Shown here piece after piece: positions 25,665 through 34,514 of a stretch of DNA of 64,000 bases. The translations under genes and the position numbers were made by a program. Each line of letters starts with the position of its first letter. Positions within the stretch are counted from its first letter, which is position 1. Below the pieces are notes generated by a model that saw only the letters and a program-made list of their open reading frames with translations, searched no databases and had not been told where the DNA came from. Source of the stretch: an uncultured Selenomonadaceae bacterium (lineage in GTDB: Bacteria; Bacillota; Negativicutes; Selenomonadales; Selenomonadaceae). The stretch spans positions 24,425 to 88,424 of the forward strand of contig CAJOMO010000009.1 of the NCBI GenBank assembly GCA_905235685.1, given 5' to 3'.

Positions 25665-27959
25665 ATGATGCGTTCCCTGTTTTCCGGTGTATCCGGTTTG
25701 AAATCTCACCAGACGCGAATGGACGTTATCGGCAACAACATTGCAAACATTAACACAGTTGGTTTCAAATCCAGCCGCGTAACTTTTTCGGATATGCTTT
25801 CGCAAACTTCGTCCGGCGCGTCTTCTCCGAGCGATAATTTGGGCGGTATCAACCCCAAACAGATTGGTCTTGGTTCCAATGTTGCCAGCGTGGATATGAT
25901 TTTCACGGACGGCTCGGCGCAGGCTACCGGTAAAAATACAGACGTTACAATTAACGGCAACGGGCTTTTCGTTTTGATGAACGGCGACAATTACTATTAT
26001 TCCCGCGACGGCGCGTTTGAATTTGACACCAACGGCAATTACGTTTTACCAGGCAGCGGTCTTTATGTTCAAGGTTGGAACGCCACCGAGGGCTTGCTCA
26101 ATACAAATGCTGTTCCCGAAAATATCGTTGTCAAAGCGGGGCAAACCATGGGCGGCACTCAAACCACGACAGTTGATTATTCCGGCAACGTCAATTCTGC
26201 TTCGCCAATTATCACGGCAATTTCTTACACCAGCGGCGGCGGCACGGCTGACCCTACGGCGGTTTTGGAATTTCGCACTGTTTCCGAAATCAGAGTTCTC
26301 GACGCGCTGTATATGACTTACGATTCGCGCGTTATGACAACCACAATCACGGCAAAAGCTGAAGGCAGCACTGAAACCGTTACACTTGGCGATATCACCG
26401 ACGAATCGACTTCGGCGGCTTGGACGCCCACACACGGCACCAGATACGCCACAAGCGGCTCTAACGCCACGGTTACTATCAACGATACCAATTACACTAT
26501 CCAGCGCATTGACTATACCGTTGACCAAACCGTTACCACGCTTACAGACGATACTTACGTAACGTTTACTTTGTCGAACGGCAGCACGGTTACAGTTACG
26601 GCGGCGGCTACTGAAAATGGTTTTACCGCCGGTACTGCTTTTGAACTCGGCAGCGCCTTTTCCGATATTGCAACTGGCGATTCAGCTTTGCTTACCGGCG
26701 TTACTGAAGGCAATTTGACAACCAGCAACCTTGAGGCAACCATTACCAAAATTGAAGTCCGCGACAGTTTAAACCAATCGCACACTTACCCCAGTTCAAT
26801 CAGCTACAACGCCGGTAATACCGTTAAAGTTCAATATACCAACGGCGACCTAGAAACAATCACCTCCGGCACGTACAGCGTCAATGAAACGATTTTTGAC
26901 TCGGTTAATGTTGACGGCGTGAATGTCATTGCGGCAACTTTGACACTTAGCGACGGCTCAACTCAAAAAGTTACCAGCGGCTTTTATCAAAGAAACCACA
27001 GCGTCCCTATTACTACCATTGCAACGATTTATGACTCTGAAGGTAATTCGCACGCAGTCCCCGTTCTCATTGACAAAGACGCTTCAAGCTATGACGAAAA
27101 TATTACTTCGGACGCGCTCACTCTTGCAAGGGTCGTTGACGAAGAAGGCAATAATATTAACTACACCACTTTGGAAGTTGAAACCGACGACGACGGCAAT
27201 TTGACAAACTACGTAGTAACATTGAGCGATGGCACTTCGCAAAGCGTTGACGCCGACCAGGTTTCCTGGGATAATCGCTGGCGTGTATATATGTCGCCGA
27301 CTGAAGGGCAGGCTGGTCCTACTTATAAATTCTCGTTCACTGAAGATGACGGTTCGACAATCAGCGGCTATTTGAATGTTGTTATGGACGAATCCAGCGG
27401 CAACCCTGCTGACGGTGCGCCCACTTATGTTTATTACAATGAGGACGGTACTTACAACGCCTCGGCTACCCAGGGTTCGTCGCTGTATACCGTTTATTCG
27501 AATGGCAATGGTGCGTCCCCAACAACTTCTTCGTTTACTTTTGACGATACCACGCAGTACGCCGGAAATACCACCGTTTACGCCACCTCTGACGGCAATG
27601 CTTACGGTATCTTGACAAGCATTGAAATTGACGGCTCGGGCATCATTACCGGCTCATATTCAAACGGTATCCTTCGTACGGAAGCGCAAATCGCAGTCGC
27701 GCAGTTCGTCAATTCCGCCGGTTTAACTAAGGTTGGTACAAGTCTTTATCAAGCGTCAAATAACTCCGGTACTGCGAATATTAAAACTGTTGACGCGCTC
27801 GGTCTCTCATTAACGCCGTCTGCCCTTGAAATGTCCAACGTCGAACTTGCCTCTGAACTCGCTGATATGATCGTTACACAGCGCGGTTTCCAATCCAATT
27901 CCAAAATTATGACTGTCGCTGACGAAATGCTTGAAACTATTATCAATACCAAGAGATAA
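25665..27959 (+). CDS. flgE: flagellar hook protein FlgE
   Basis: It forms the extracellular hook joining the flagellar rod and filament. The N-terminus MMRSLFSGVSGLKSHQ with DVIGNNIANINTVGFKSSR, and the C-terminus with SNVELASELADMIVTQRGFQSNSK, are the conserved rod/hook ends that make the coiled core. At 764 residues it is far longer than enterobacterial FlgE (about 400); the extra length lies in Thr/Ser/Asp-rich surface domains at about residues 150-640. AAAGGTGAT precedes the two start ATGs (25665, 25668). No other flagellar gene is adjacent, so it stands alone here. Confidence 0.93.
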   Translation: MMRSLFSGVSGLKSHQTRMDVIGNNIANINTVGFKSSRVTFSDMLSQTSSGASSPSDNLGGINPKQIGLGSNVASVDMIFTDGSAQATGKNTDVTINGNGLFVLMNGDNYYYSRDGAFEFDTNGNYVLPGSGLYVQGWNATEGLLNTNAVPENIVVKAGQTMGGTQTTTVDYSGNVNSASPIITAISYTSGGGTADPTAVLEFRTVSEIRVLDALYMTYDSRVMTTTITAKAEGSTETVTLGDITDESTSAAWTPTHGTRYATSGSNATVTINDTNYTIQRIDYTVDQTVTTLTDDTYVTFTLSNGSTVTVTAAATENGFTAGTAFELGSAFSDIATGDSALLTGVTEGNLTTSNLEATITKIEVRDSLNQSHTYPSSISYNAGNTVKVQYTNGDLETITSGTYSVNETIFDSVNVDGVNVIAATLTLSDGSTQKVTSGFYQRNHSVPITTIATIYDSEGNSHAVPVLIDKDASSYDENITSDALTLARVVDEEGNNINYTTLEVETDDDGNLTNYVVTLSDGTSQSVDADQVSWDNRWRVYMSPTEGQAGPTYKFSFTEDDGSTISGYLNVVMDESSGNPADGAPTYVYYNEDGTYNASATQGSSLYTVYSNGNGASPTTSSFTFDDTTQYAGNTTVYATSDGNAYGILTSIEIDGSGIITGSYSNGILRTEAQIAVAQFVNSAGLTKVGTSLYQASNNSGTANIKTVDALGLSLTPSALEMSNVELASELADMIVTQRGFQSNSKIMTVADEMLETIINTKR

Positions 27960-27964
27960 ATTTA

Positions 27965-28103
27965 ATATCAACTTTCTTTTATCGTAAAAGAAAGTTGCAA
28001 AGAAAACCGCGGCGCGGATTGTCACATCACGTGACAAGCGCGCCACAGAGCCGCCCGTCCTGCGTGGTTTGCGTAAGCAAAGCATGCTCCTGGCGGCTTT
28101 TTA
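27965..28103 (+). repeat. modular palindromic repeat, copy 3 (alpha subtype with inserted segment)
   Basis: Starts 5 bases after the flgE stop. Module 3 is CAACTTTCTTTTA..TAAAAGAAAGTTG, module 2 has TGTCACATCACGTGACA. Module 1 (AGCCGCC/GGCGGCT followed by TTTTTA) has its loop enlarged by about 35 bases containing GGTTTGCGTAAGCAAAGCAT, a segment also found, inverted, inside copy 6. Confidence 0.87.
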
Positions 28104-28110
28104 TTTTCGG

Positions 28111-28917
28111 TTATGGGGTTATTACGCCGATTTTTACCAAATAATTGTATATGCCGCTGTCTTCGTTTGAATCTGTAACCGCCGCGGCTATCTCCTGTAT
28201 TCGCGCAGGTGCATTTCTCATAGCCACACTCCGCGGTATGTACTGCAACATTTCAATGTCGTTGTAATTATCGCCAAACGCCACCGCCTCGTCCACCGTC
28301 AAGCCGTAATGTTTCAAAAGTACGTCAATTCCCGTTGCCTTCGATACGCTCTTGTCCATTATCTCCAGTAAATGCGGCGCTGACCTTACCACATTCAATT
28401 TTTCAAATGTCTGCAATTCACGCTCCATTTCCTCGCAAACCGGCGGCTCGCACATTACCAAAATCTTGTTCGGCAAAATCCCTGCGCGAATCAATTCGGA
28501 AAAATCGGCTATTTCCGCCCGCGCCGAAGTTATGTCAATTTCGCGCTGTACCCGCTTGTCTATCGCCCGCACGTACCATTTACGCCCCGTGTAATAATTC
28601 ACGCTGATATCCGACCACCGCGCCGCCATTTCCGCCAAAATTTTTTCTGTGTCCAAAGGCGGCATCTTTTTGTCGTACAAAATTTCTTCGGCTTCAGTCA
28701 AAACCAGCGCCCCGCTGTAACTTATTACCGGTATTCGCGGCAAATTTATTCCGTCCGTTATCGGGTAAATCGCCTCCGGCATTCTCGCCGATACCAAAAC
28801 AAATTTCAAACCCGCCGCCAAAATCTTTCGCGCCGCCCGCGACGTCAATTCAGTTACTCGCTTGTCGTCCGTCAAAAATGTTCCGTCAATGTCCGATAAA
28901 ATTATTTTAATCGCCAA
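28111..28917 (-). CDS. Cof-type HAD-superfamily phosphatase
   Basis: A 268-residue HAD hydrolase of subclass IIB, which usually dephosphorylates small phosphosugars or cofactors. Motif I DIDGTFLTDD, motif II LVSARMPEAI, and motif IV in VAFGDNYNDIEMLQYIPRSVAMRNA. The start is TTG at 28917 with GAGGAGG 8 bases upstream, overlapping the stop of the phosphatase gene before it. Substrate unknown. Confidence 0.9.
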   Translation of the reverse strand: MAIKIILSDIDGTFLTDDKRVTELTSRAARKILAAGLKFVLVSARMPEAIYPITDGINLPRIPVISYSGALVLTEAEEILYDKKMPPLDTEKILAEMAARWSDISVNYYTGRKWYVRAIDKRVQREIDITSARAEIADFSELIRAGILPNKILVMCEPPVCEEMERELQTFEKLNVVRSAPHLLEIMDKSVSKATGIDVLLKHYGLTVDEAVAFGDNYNDIEMLQYIPRSVAMRNAPARIQEIAAAVTDSNEDSGIYNYLVKIGVITP

Positions 28918-28930
28918 AAAAATCGCCTCC

Positions 28931-29632
28931 TCAATTGTCGCTTTGCCAAATTTCGCCCGTCAAAATATTTATGCAGGAAATTCGCCCACGCGGCAAAAAT
29001 GAGCCGGTGTCCATCAACGTAATTTTATTCGGCAAACGAATCGGCACATACGGATCTCTATCTTCGACGCCTTCAATCGTACCGAAATACGGCGTCGGCG
29101 TGTGTCCGCAAACAACTTCCGCGTCGCCGTAATAATTGTTGTAAAATTCTTCGCGTATCCATAGCAGCGAATCCGGCTCTTGATTTTCCAGAGGTACGCC
29201 AGGTTTCAAGCCCGCGTGCACGAAAATATATTCTTTGCCGTCAATGAACATTTGATAATAAAACGGACGCTTTTTAATAAATTTCAGCGCCTTTATCAGA
29301 AATTCGGGATCATTTTGAAGCCATTCGTCCATTTCCGCCTTAGTCCGGTTGCCGCCGTTTGGTATCCAAATTGCCGATTCAAAAGTCTGCATTACGTAAA
29401 AAGTCAGCATCATCTGTTCGTGATTGCCGCGCAGCGCCACAACATTTTTCAGCTCGCTCATTTTCATAGCCCATTGCAGGCAGTGAAGATTTTCATTTCC
29501 GCGGTCGATATAATCGCCCAGCAGTATCATAAAATCTTGTTCGGGATCGAATTTAATTTTGTTAAAAACGGACGACAGCCTGTCAAATCGCCCGTGAATA
29601 TCGCCCATTGCAAAAATCCGATTGTACTTCAT
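28931..29632 (-). CDS. PP2A-like serine/threonine phosphatase family metallophosphoesterase
   Basis: A 233-residue calcineurin-like phosphoesterase. Metal-ligand motifs are clear: MGDIHGRFDRL, LLGDYIDRGNENL, ALRGNHEQMM, a late HAG and VCGHTPTP. This is the layout of bacterial protein phosphatases such as PrpA/PrpB and of ApaH-like enzymes; the substrate is unknown. I start at the ATG at 29632, 8 bases after GAGGTG. Longer versions read through the tRNA gene. A minus-strand TATAAT with extended TG lies at 29670-29675. Confidence 0.87.
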   Translation of the reverse strand: MKYNRIFAMGDIHGRFDRLSSVFNKIKFDPEQDFMILLGDYIDRGNENLHCLQWAMKMSELKNVVALRGNHEQMMLTFYVMQTFESAIWIPNGGNRTKAEMDEWLQNDPEFLIKALKFIKKRPFYYQMFIDGKEYIFVHAGLKPGVPLENQEPDSLLWIREEFYNNYYGDAEVVCGHTPTPYFGTIEGVEDRDPYVPIRLPNKITLMDTGSFLPRGRISCINILTGEIWQSDN

Positions 29633-29712
29633 AAAAAAAATCACCTCAACTTTTTTAACAGTTTCGGTGATTATAACACATTTATTTGAGTTCGTAACGA
29701 TAAATTTTTCAG

Positions 29713-29785
29713 TGCTCATTGAGGGACTCGAACCCCCGACCCCTTCCATGTGACGGAAATGCTCTACCAACTGGGCTAAATGAGC
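29713..29785 (-). tRNA. tRNA-Val (anticodon CAC)
   Basis: On the minus strand: acceptor GCTCATT/AATGAGC, T8 A9, D arm with AGTTGGTAGA, anticodon stem TTTCC/GGAAG with loop GTCACAT (anticodon CAC at 29750-29752), T arm GGGGG/CCCTC around TTCGAGT, discriminator A. CCA is not encoded. The D stem has one C-A mismatch (GCCC/GAGC). Confidence 0.88.
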
Positions 29786-29793
29786 AAAAAAAT

Positions 29794-29870
29794 TGGTGGG
29801 GCTGACAGAACTCGAATCTGTGACCTCCTCGATGTCAACGAGGCACTCTAACCAACTGAGCTACAACCCC
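29794..29870 (-). tRNA. tRNA-Val (anticodon GAC)
   Basis: On the minus strand: acceptor GGGGTTG/CAGCCCC, D arm GCTC..GAGT, anticodon stem CCTCG/CGAGG with loop TTGACAT (anticodon GAC), T arm ACAGA/TCTGT around TTCGAGT, discriminator A and an encoded CCA. It lies 8 bases upstream of the other valine tRNA, and both are read from the promoter at 29892-29920. Confidence 0.93.
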
Positions 29871-29891
29871 ACGTTCCTTCGAACAAGGCGT

Positions 29892-29920
29892 ATTATAGCC
29901 GCTAATCTTCAATCTGTCAA
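29892..29920 (-). promoter_or_regulatory. consensus promoter of the tRNA-Val pair
   Basis: Minus-strand TTGACA (29915-29920), exactly 17 bases, TATAAT (29892-29897): a perfect sigma-70-type match, 22 bases before the first tRNA. Confidence 0.92.
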
Positions 29921-29934
29921 GCAAAATTTTTGAA

Positions 29935-29963
29935 TTGTAATTTCTTATCATTTGAATTATACT
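29935..29963 (+). promoter_or_regulatory. promoter of the HD-GYP gene
   Basis: TTGTAA (29935-29940), 17 bases, TATACT (29958-29963). Transcription would start near 29970, leaving a leader of about 20 bases with only the ribosome-binding site. Confidence 0.7.
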
Positions 29964-29988
29964 GTCAAGCGTGAAGGAGGCAATTATC

Positions 29989-31044
29989 TTGAAAACAATC
30001 GAAATAGACGCGCTTAAACCAGGAATGACGCTTGCACAAACCGTCACCAATTCAGATTTCATTGTGCTGTTTCTGGCAAATACCGTTTTGAATGAAAGGC
30101 AAATTGTCTTGCTGAAAAATATGAAAATCCCGCGGGTATGCGTGAAAGACGAATTTGATATGAGCAAACTTTACCAGCAGGTTATATCGCTGCAAAGCAA
30201 AGATTCGTCGTTTAACCGCGGCTTCAACAAAATTAACAAGCTGGCGAATAAAATTTTCGCGGAGATAAAAGTTGGCGGTGATATCAAATCGCCGATGATA
30301 ATGTTGGTGGCGCGGATTTTGCCGCTGGCTGACGACGCCGGTTCGATTAATTATCTGTTCAATTTGGGGCATATGGACAACACTTTAGCGCAACATTGCG
30401 AGCGCGTGGCGATTTTTGCCGGAATTATGGCGAAATGGATGGAGCTTGATTGGGCTGAAATTCGCCAAATTGTTACCGCCGCCTTCCTTCACGACATTGG
30501 AAAATTTAAATTTCCGCCGACTTTCCTTCACCGAACCGTCGAGGATTTTCAAGGTACGGAACTTCAGCTTTACAAAACGCACTGCCAAATTGGGCGAAAT
30601 ATGCTGCGCGATTTGAATTTTGCCGAGCCGATACCGACCGCCGTTTATCAGCACCACGAATATATGAACGGCTCCGGATTTCCGAGCGGTATTCGCGGCA
30701 AGGATATTCACCCGTTCGCAAAAATTATCGCCGCGGCTGATGCTTATGACGCGCTGATTTCGGAGCGCCCCGGGCATTTGAAAAAGACGCCGTTTGACGC
30801 GATTAATCTTTTCGCGAAAAGCCAATTTTCTCGATTGGACCCGCACGTTTGCGTTCCGTTCATTACGCGCATTAAAGATCATTTGATTGGCTCGCACGTT
30901 GTTTTGAAGGACGGGCGCAAAGGCACGGTGATTTTTTATCCGAAAGATTTTGCGTCGTTGCCGGTAATTCGGCTTGAAGACGGCACGCAGATAAATTTAA
31001 ATTTGGAACACAATCTTTCAATCGTCAAGTACGAAATTACTTGA
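29989..31044 (+). CDS. HD-GYP domain phosphodiesterase
   Basis: Probably degrades cyclic di-GMP or a related signal. About 351 residues: an N-terminal region (about 1-110) starting MKTIEIDALKPGMTLAQTV, as in DUF3391-like HD-GYP regulators, then the HD-GYP domain with FLHDIGKFKFP at about 168, QHHEYMNGSGFPSGIRGKDI at about 225 (F replaces Y in the GYP motif) and KIIAAADAYDALISERP. The start is TTG at 29989, with AGGAGG 8 bases upstream; the GTG at 29971 would place that site inside the gene. Its 3' end overlaps the convergent TtcA-like gene by 27 bases. Confidence 0.88.
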   Translation: MKTIEIDALKPGMTLAQTVTNSDFIVLFLANTVLNERQIVLLKNMKIPRVCVKDEFDMSKLYQQVISLQSKDSSFNRGFNKINKLANKIFAEIKVGGDIKSPMIMLVARILPLADDAGSINYLFNLGHMDNTLAQHCERVAIFAGIMAKWMELDWAEIRQIVTAAFLHDIGKFKFPPTFLHRTVEDFQGTELQLYKTHCQIGRNMLRDLNFAEPIPTAVYQHHEYMNGSGFPSGIRGKDIHPFAKIIAAADAYDALISERPGHLKKTPFDAINLFAKSQFSRLDPHVCVPFITRIKDHLIGSHVVLKDGRKGTVIFYPKDFASLPVIRLEDGTQINLNLEHNLSIVKYEIT

Positions 31045-31815
31045 AACGTAGGAAAAATAAGTTTTGCGCATTTCGGCTAAAGTTTTTGGGGCGCTCCACA
31101 ATTCGCCGATAGAACTTTCGCGCAGAGCGGCGGCGAGGTGCTCAAACAAATCGGGAAAATTTTTGCCGAGGTCGCGAATAAGATTTTTAATAACTTGGCG
31201 ATTAGTTTTGCCGTCGACGGGGCAAGGCGATTTGACGATATCGAAGTTGCTGTTTTTGATAAAGCTGTCGATTTGGTATTCGCGCAGGTAAACGAGCGGG
31301 CGAATGACGGTTAAATTGGAGCGGCTGAGGAAAGTTTTTGGCGTGAAAACGGTTAGCTGACCGGACGACAGCAAGCTCATAAAAAAAGTTTCAACGGCGT
31401 CGTCGAGGTGGTGAGCGTAGGCAACTTTATTTGCTCCAATTTCTTTAGCGATGCGATTAATGGCGGCGCGGCGAAAATAAGCGCAGGTGAAGCAGGGGCT
31501 TTTATCGGGGCGCGCCTGAATGACGCTGTTGATATCGACGTTGTGAATTTCGTGGGGAATATTTAAATCGGCGCAAAAATTTTTGAGCGTGTCGACTTGA
31601 AAATCTGCGTTGAACATTGGATTGATTGTAATGGCGGTGAGTTCAAATTTTTTGTGAATACGCTGTTTTAAAGTGGCGAGCGCGTAAGTTAGCAGCAGGC
31701 TGTCTTTGCCGCCGGAAAGTCCGATTAAAATTTTATCGCCGTCTTGAATCATATCAAACTCGACGACGGCGCGCATAAGCTTACTAAAAATTATTTTCGG
31801 TAAAATTAATTGCAT
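31018..31815 (-). CDS. ttcA: TtcA-like tRNA 2-thiocytidine biosynthesis protein (PP-loop ATPase)
   Basis: TtcA thiolates cytidine 32 in tRNA using an iron-sulfur cluster. 265 residues: PP-loop SGGKDSLLL, the CxxC motif SPCFTCAYFRR, HHLDDAVETFFM and SPCPVDGKTNR. The cysteine layout fits the TtcA/TtuA group. The downstream end is tail-to-tail with, and overlaps, the HD-GYP gene. The symbol is by similarity. Confidence 0.83.
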   Translation of the reverse strand: MQLILPKIIFSKLMRAVVEFDMIQDGDKILIGLSGGKDSLLLTYALATLKQRIHKKFELTAITINPMFNADFQVDTLKNFCADLNIPHEIHNVDINSVIQARPDKSPCFTCAYFRRAAINRIAKEIGANKVAYAHHLDDAVETFFMSLLSSGQLTVFTPKTFLSRSNLTVIRPLVYLREYQIDSFIKNSNFDIVKSPCPVDGKTNRQVIKNLIRDLGKNFPDLFEHLAAALRESSIGELWSAPKTLAEMRKTYFSYVSSNFVLDD

Positions 31816-31841
31816 AAAAATATCCCCTAATTATCAATCTG

Positions 31842-31960
31842 GACGCCGCCCAAGGATGGGCGGCGCGAACCCCCGCCCGCGCCCCTAATGAGCGTGACGC
31901 GAATTAATTTAGCGCGGGCGATTTTCTTTGCCAGCGTTTCTTTTCTAAAAAGAAATGCTG
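31842..31960 (-). repeat. modular palindromic repeat, copy 4 (beta subtype)
   Basis: Minus-strand order: AGCATTTCTTTTT/AAAAGAAACGCT hairpin, then ATTAATTCGCGTCACGCTCATTAG, then CGCCGCCCA/TGGGCGGCG. Unlike most copies it follows no stop codon: it lies between the divergent TtcA-like and CNNM genes, pointing into the former. Confidence 0.84.
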
Positions 31961-31980
31961 AATTACACTAGAAAAAATGT

Positions 31981-31986
31981 TATAAT
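31981..31986 (+). promoter_or_regulatory. -10 element of the CNNM-CBS gene
   Basis: TATAAT with an upstream TG (extended -10). The -35 match is weak. It lies 34 bases before the start codon, just beyond the palindromic repeat. Confidence 0.5.
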
Positions 31987-32019
31987 GGTAGAAAAATTTT
32001 TTTTAGGAGGTCTCAATCC

Positions 32020-33336
32020 TTGGACGTCGTCCCCATAATACTTCAATTTTTATTAGTAGCATTTTTAATTGGAATGAACGGATTTTTTGTAGCGGCGGAA
32101 TTTTGCTGCGTGAAAATGCGCCCGTCGCGTTTGGAAACTTTGATTCAAGAAGGCAACAAGCGGGCGGTTTACGCAAAAAAATTAACCGACGAACTCGACG
32201 AAGCTTTATCCGTAACGCAGCTGGGCATAACCTTAGCGTCATTGGGCTTAGGCTGGGTTGGCGAGCCGTTTGTGGCAGAATTAATCGCGCCGATAACTCA
32301 TTCGCTGGGTTTGGGAGAAACGCTTGAACACACAATTTCTTTCGCGCTGGCATTTTCGTTAATCACTTCCGCGCACATAATTTTAGGCGAATTGACGCCA
32401 AAGTCAATGGCAATCGCAAGCACGGAAACGATTTTGCTGAATATCGCGCTGCCAATGTTAATTTTTTGGAAAGTCATGTACCCGTTCGTTATAATGCTGA
32501 ACGTCACGGCAACTTTCGTATCGAAACATTTGGGCTTGCACCATTCGGGCGAAGGCGAAGTTGCGCATAATCCGGAAGAAATTCGTTTACTGATGGAGGA
32601 AAGCCACAAGCAGGGCTTAGTCGACGATACCGAAGTTGATTTTGTCGATAATGTTTTCGATTTTACCGAATTGAGCGTGCGCGAAATAATGGTACCGCGA
32701 ACCGATATGGTTTGCCTGTACGTCAATAAACCCTACGAAGAAAATTTGCAGACGATGCTTGACGAACAAATGACGCGTTACCCGATTTGCAACGAGGACA
32801 AAGATCATATCATTGGATTTTTGCACGTCAAAGATTTAATCACGTGGCGGCTGACGGGCAATAAGCAGCTCAAGCCGAATTTGGCGAAACTTGCGCGGAA
32901 AGTTTTTGTCGTGCCGGAAAGTATGGACGTCAGCGTTTTGCTGAAAATGATGCAAAAAAATCGTTCGCAATTGGCTATCGTGGTTGACGAATACGGCGGA
33001 ACTTCGGGCATGGTTACCATTGAAGATATTGTTGAAAAACTTGTCGGCGATATTCAAGACGAATTTGACGAAGAACGCCCCAAATCCGAAAAGCGCGCGG
33101 AAAATTTGTATTCGATTGACGCGAAAATGTTGCTTGAAGATCTTGAAGACGAATTTGATATTGAAATTCACGACGAAGATGTTGACACTGTCGGCGGCTG
33201 GCTGAGCGATAAAATTGGCGGCGAGCCGCGCGTCGGTCAAAGCGCCTCCTATGACGGCAATACTTTCTACGTTGAGGAAGTTGACGGCTTGCGAATTACC
33301 CGCGTGCTCTTGAGATTAACTAAAAAATTTAATTAA
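32020..33336 (+). CDS. CNNM/CorC-family membrane protein with CBS pair (hemolysin-like)
   Basis: A 438-residue inner-membrane protein: CNNM transmembrane domain (about 1-190, with LGLGWVGEPFV and HIILGELTPKSMAI), a CBS pair (about 210-335, VREIMVPRTDMV and VVDEYGGTSGMVTIEDIVEKLVGDI) and the C-terminal CorC_HlyC domain. The family is linked to magnesium/cobalt efflux; the older name is hemolysin. The start is TTG at 32020, 9 bases after AGGAGG. Confidence 0.9.
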   Translation: MDVVPIILQFLLVAFLIGMNGFFVAAEFCCVKMRPSRLETLIQEGNKRAVYAKKLTDELDEALSVTQLGITLASLGLGWVGEPFVAELIAPITHSLGLGETLEHTISFALAFSLITSAHIILGELTPKSMAIASTETILLNIALPMLIFWKVMYPFVIMLNVTATFVSKHLGLHHSGEGEVAHNPEEIRLLMEESHKQGLVDDTEVDFVDNVFDFTELSVREIMVPRTDMVCLYVNKPYEENLQTMLDEQMTRYPICNEDKDHIIGFLHVKDLITWRLTGNKQLKPNLAKLARKVFVVPESMDVSVLLKMMQKNRSQLAIVVDEYGGTSGMVTIEDIVEKLVGDIQDEFDEERPKSEKRAENLYSIDAKMLLEDLEDEFDIEIHDEDVDTVGGWLSDKIGGEPRVGQSASYDGNTFYVEEVDGLRITRVLLRLTKKFN

Positions 33337-33443
33337 CTATCAACTTTCTTTTATAGTAAAAGAAAGTTGCAAAGAAAAGCGCGGCGCGGATTGTCACATC
33401 ACGTGACAAGCGCGCCGCAGAGCCGCCCGTCCGTGGGCGGCTT
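33337..33443 (+). repeat. modular palindromic repeat, copy 5 (alpha subtype)
   Basis: Begins directly at the CNNM gene stop. CAACTTTCTTTTATAG hairpin, CAAAGAAAA, GCGGCGCGGATTGTCACATC and the mirror half, then AGCCGCCC/GGGCGGCT. A T-run follows about 12 bases after the last hairpin. Confidence 0.88.
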
Positions 33444-33476
33444 CTGGTTTGTGTTTTTTTAATTAGGGGAAAATTT

Positions 33477-34514
33477 ATGGGGCTAATTAATTTTTTTCGC
33501 GATAATACCAACGAATTTGTCGGAGCGTACGGCGACGAAGATAAAATTTTTCTGGCGCGGTTGACTGATAAAATTGAAACCGCCGAAATTAATTTTGAAA
33601 TCGACGCGCAAAGCAATATTTCAGCCACTGAACAATTTGCTAAGGCTATCGCCGACGCCTGCGCGAAACGCGGTTGGAAAACTGCGCGAATCGGAATTTG
33701 CCTGCGCGAAGGCGAGGCTACAACTTTTCAAATCGAATTTAACAGCGTCCCCGAAAAGGAAATTCCCGACGCAGTAAAAACCTGGGCGCTGGCGCACGTC
33801 GGCAAAACCGCCCGCTACACTTCAATGAAAATCGGTGACGATATTTGGATGGAAACTTTGCCCGCGTCTATCGTCGACGAATATTTTTCCGCCTGTAAAA
33901 AATTTTCAATAAAACTTTGCGCCCTAACAGCTTTTCCGGAAACCAATTCAGACCGCGCCGTTACGCCCTTCAACCGCGCAATTTTCGCCGCAGAAATCAT
34001 TCAAGCCCGCAAACAGCCCAATATCCTGGCGCAACAATTCAGCGCGTGGAATTTCACAAAAATCTCGTTGACGGCGGCGGCAATTTTCCTGCTGATAATC
34101 GCGGGAATTTCTGCCAAACTCAGCCACGATTATTTTTCAGCGTTCGCGCAGTTGGAATCGGCGCAGGATTTTTTGAAATCTCAAAGCGAATTTTTGTCGC
34201 TCAAAGAAAATCTCGACGCGGACGTTGCCGAAATGAAGCGCCTTAACAATCTTTGCGCAAACCAAAATGTTACCTCCGAAAATTTTAATCTGCTGTTGAA
34301 AATTAGTAAAGTCAGCAACCAAATTAATCTGCGCAAAATGAAAACGACCGGCAAATTTCTGGAACTCGAAGGTTCAGCCGAAACGCCGGACGCTGTGAAA
34401 AATTATTTGAGCCGCTTAAAAACTTCCACGCAGGAAAGCGTTAAGCTGGAAAATTCGCAGATTGACGACGACGCAATCAGCTTTACAATTCGCGTCAATT
34501 TGCAGTCGCCATAA
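33477..34514 (+). CDS. PilM/PilN (GspL)-like membrane protein
   Basis: 345 residues in three parts: a soluble N-terminal domain (about 1-190) reminiscent of the actin-like PilM/GspL fold but without clear nucleotide-binding motifs, one membrane segment near residue 205 (ISLTAAAIFLLIIAGISA), then a coiled coil and a small C-terminal domain (KFLELEGSAETPDAVKNYLS) of the PilN/GspL type. Such proteins form the inner-membrane platform of type IV pili or type II secretion. No pilus gene is nearby and the match is structural rather than strong. The 3' end overlaps the next, convergent gene by 20 bases. Confidence 0.55.
   Translation: MGLINFFRDNTNEFVGAYGDEDKIFLARLTDKIETAEINFEIDAQSNISATEQFAKAIADACAKRGWKTARIGICLREGEATTFQIEFNSVPEKEIPDAVKTWALAHVGKTARYTSMKIGDDIWMETLPASIVDEYFSACKKFSIKLCALTAFPETNSDRAVTPFNRAIFAAEIIQARKQPNILAQQFSAWNFTKISLTAAAIFLLIIAGISAKLSHDYFSAFAQLESAQDFLKSQSEFLSLKENLDADVAEMKRLNNLCANQNVTSENFNLLLKISKVSNQINLRKMKTTGKFLELEGSAETPDAVKNYLSRLKTSTQESVKLENSQIDDDAISFTIRVNLQSP

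Noticed and set aside
25441..25668. 75-codon plus-strand frame between rpsT and flgE
   Set aside because: It has no ribosome-binding site, contains the flgE promoter and overlaps the flgE start; the product is not protein-like.
29633..29770. N-terminal extension of the PP2A-like phosphatase
   Set aside because: The added codons are the complement of the tRNA-Val(CAC) gene and its spacer; the ATG at 29632 has the ribosome-binding site.
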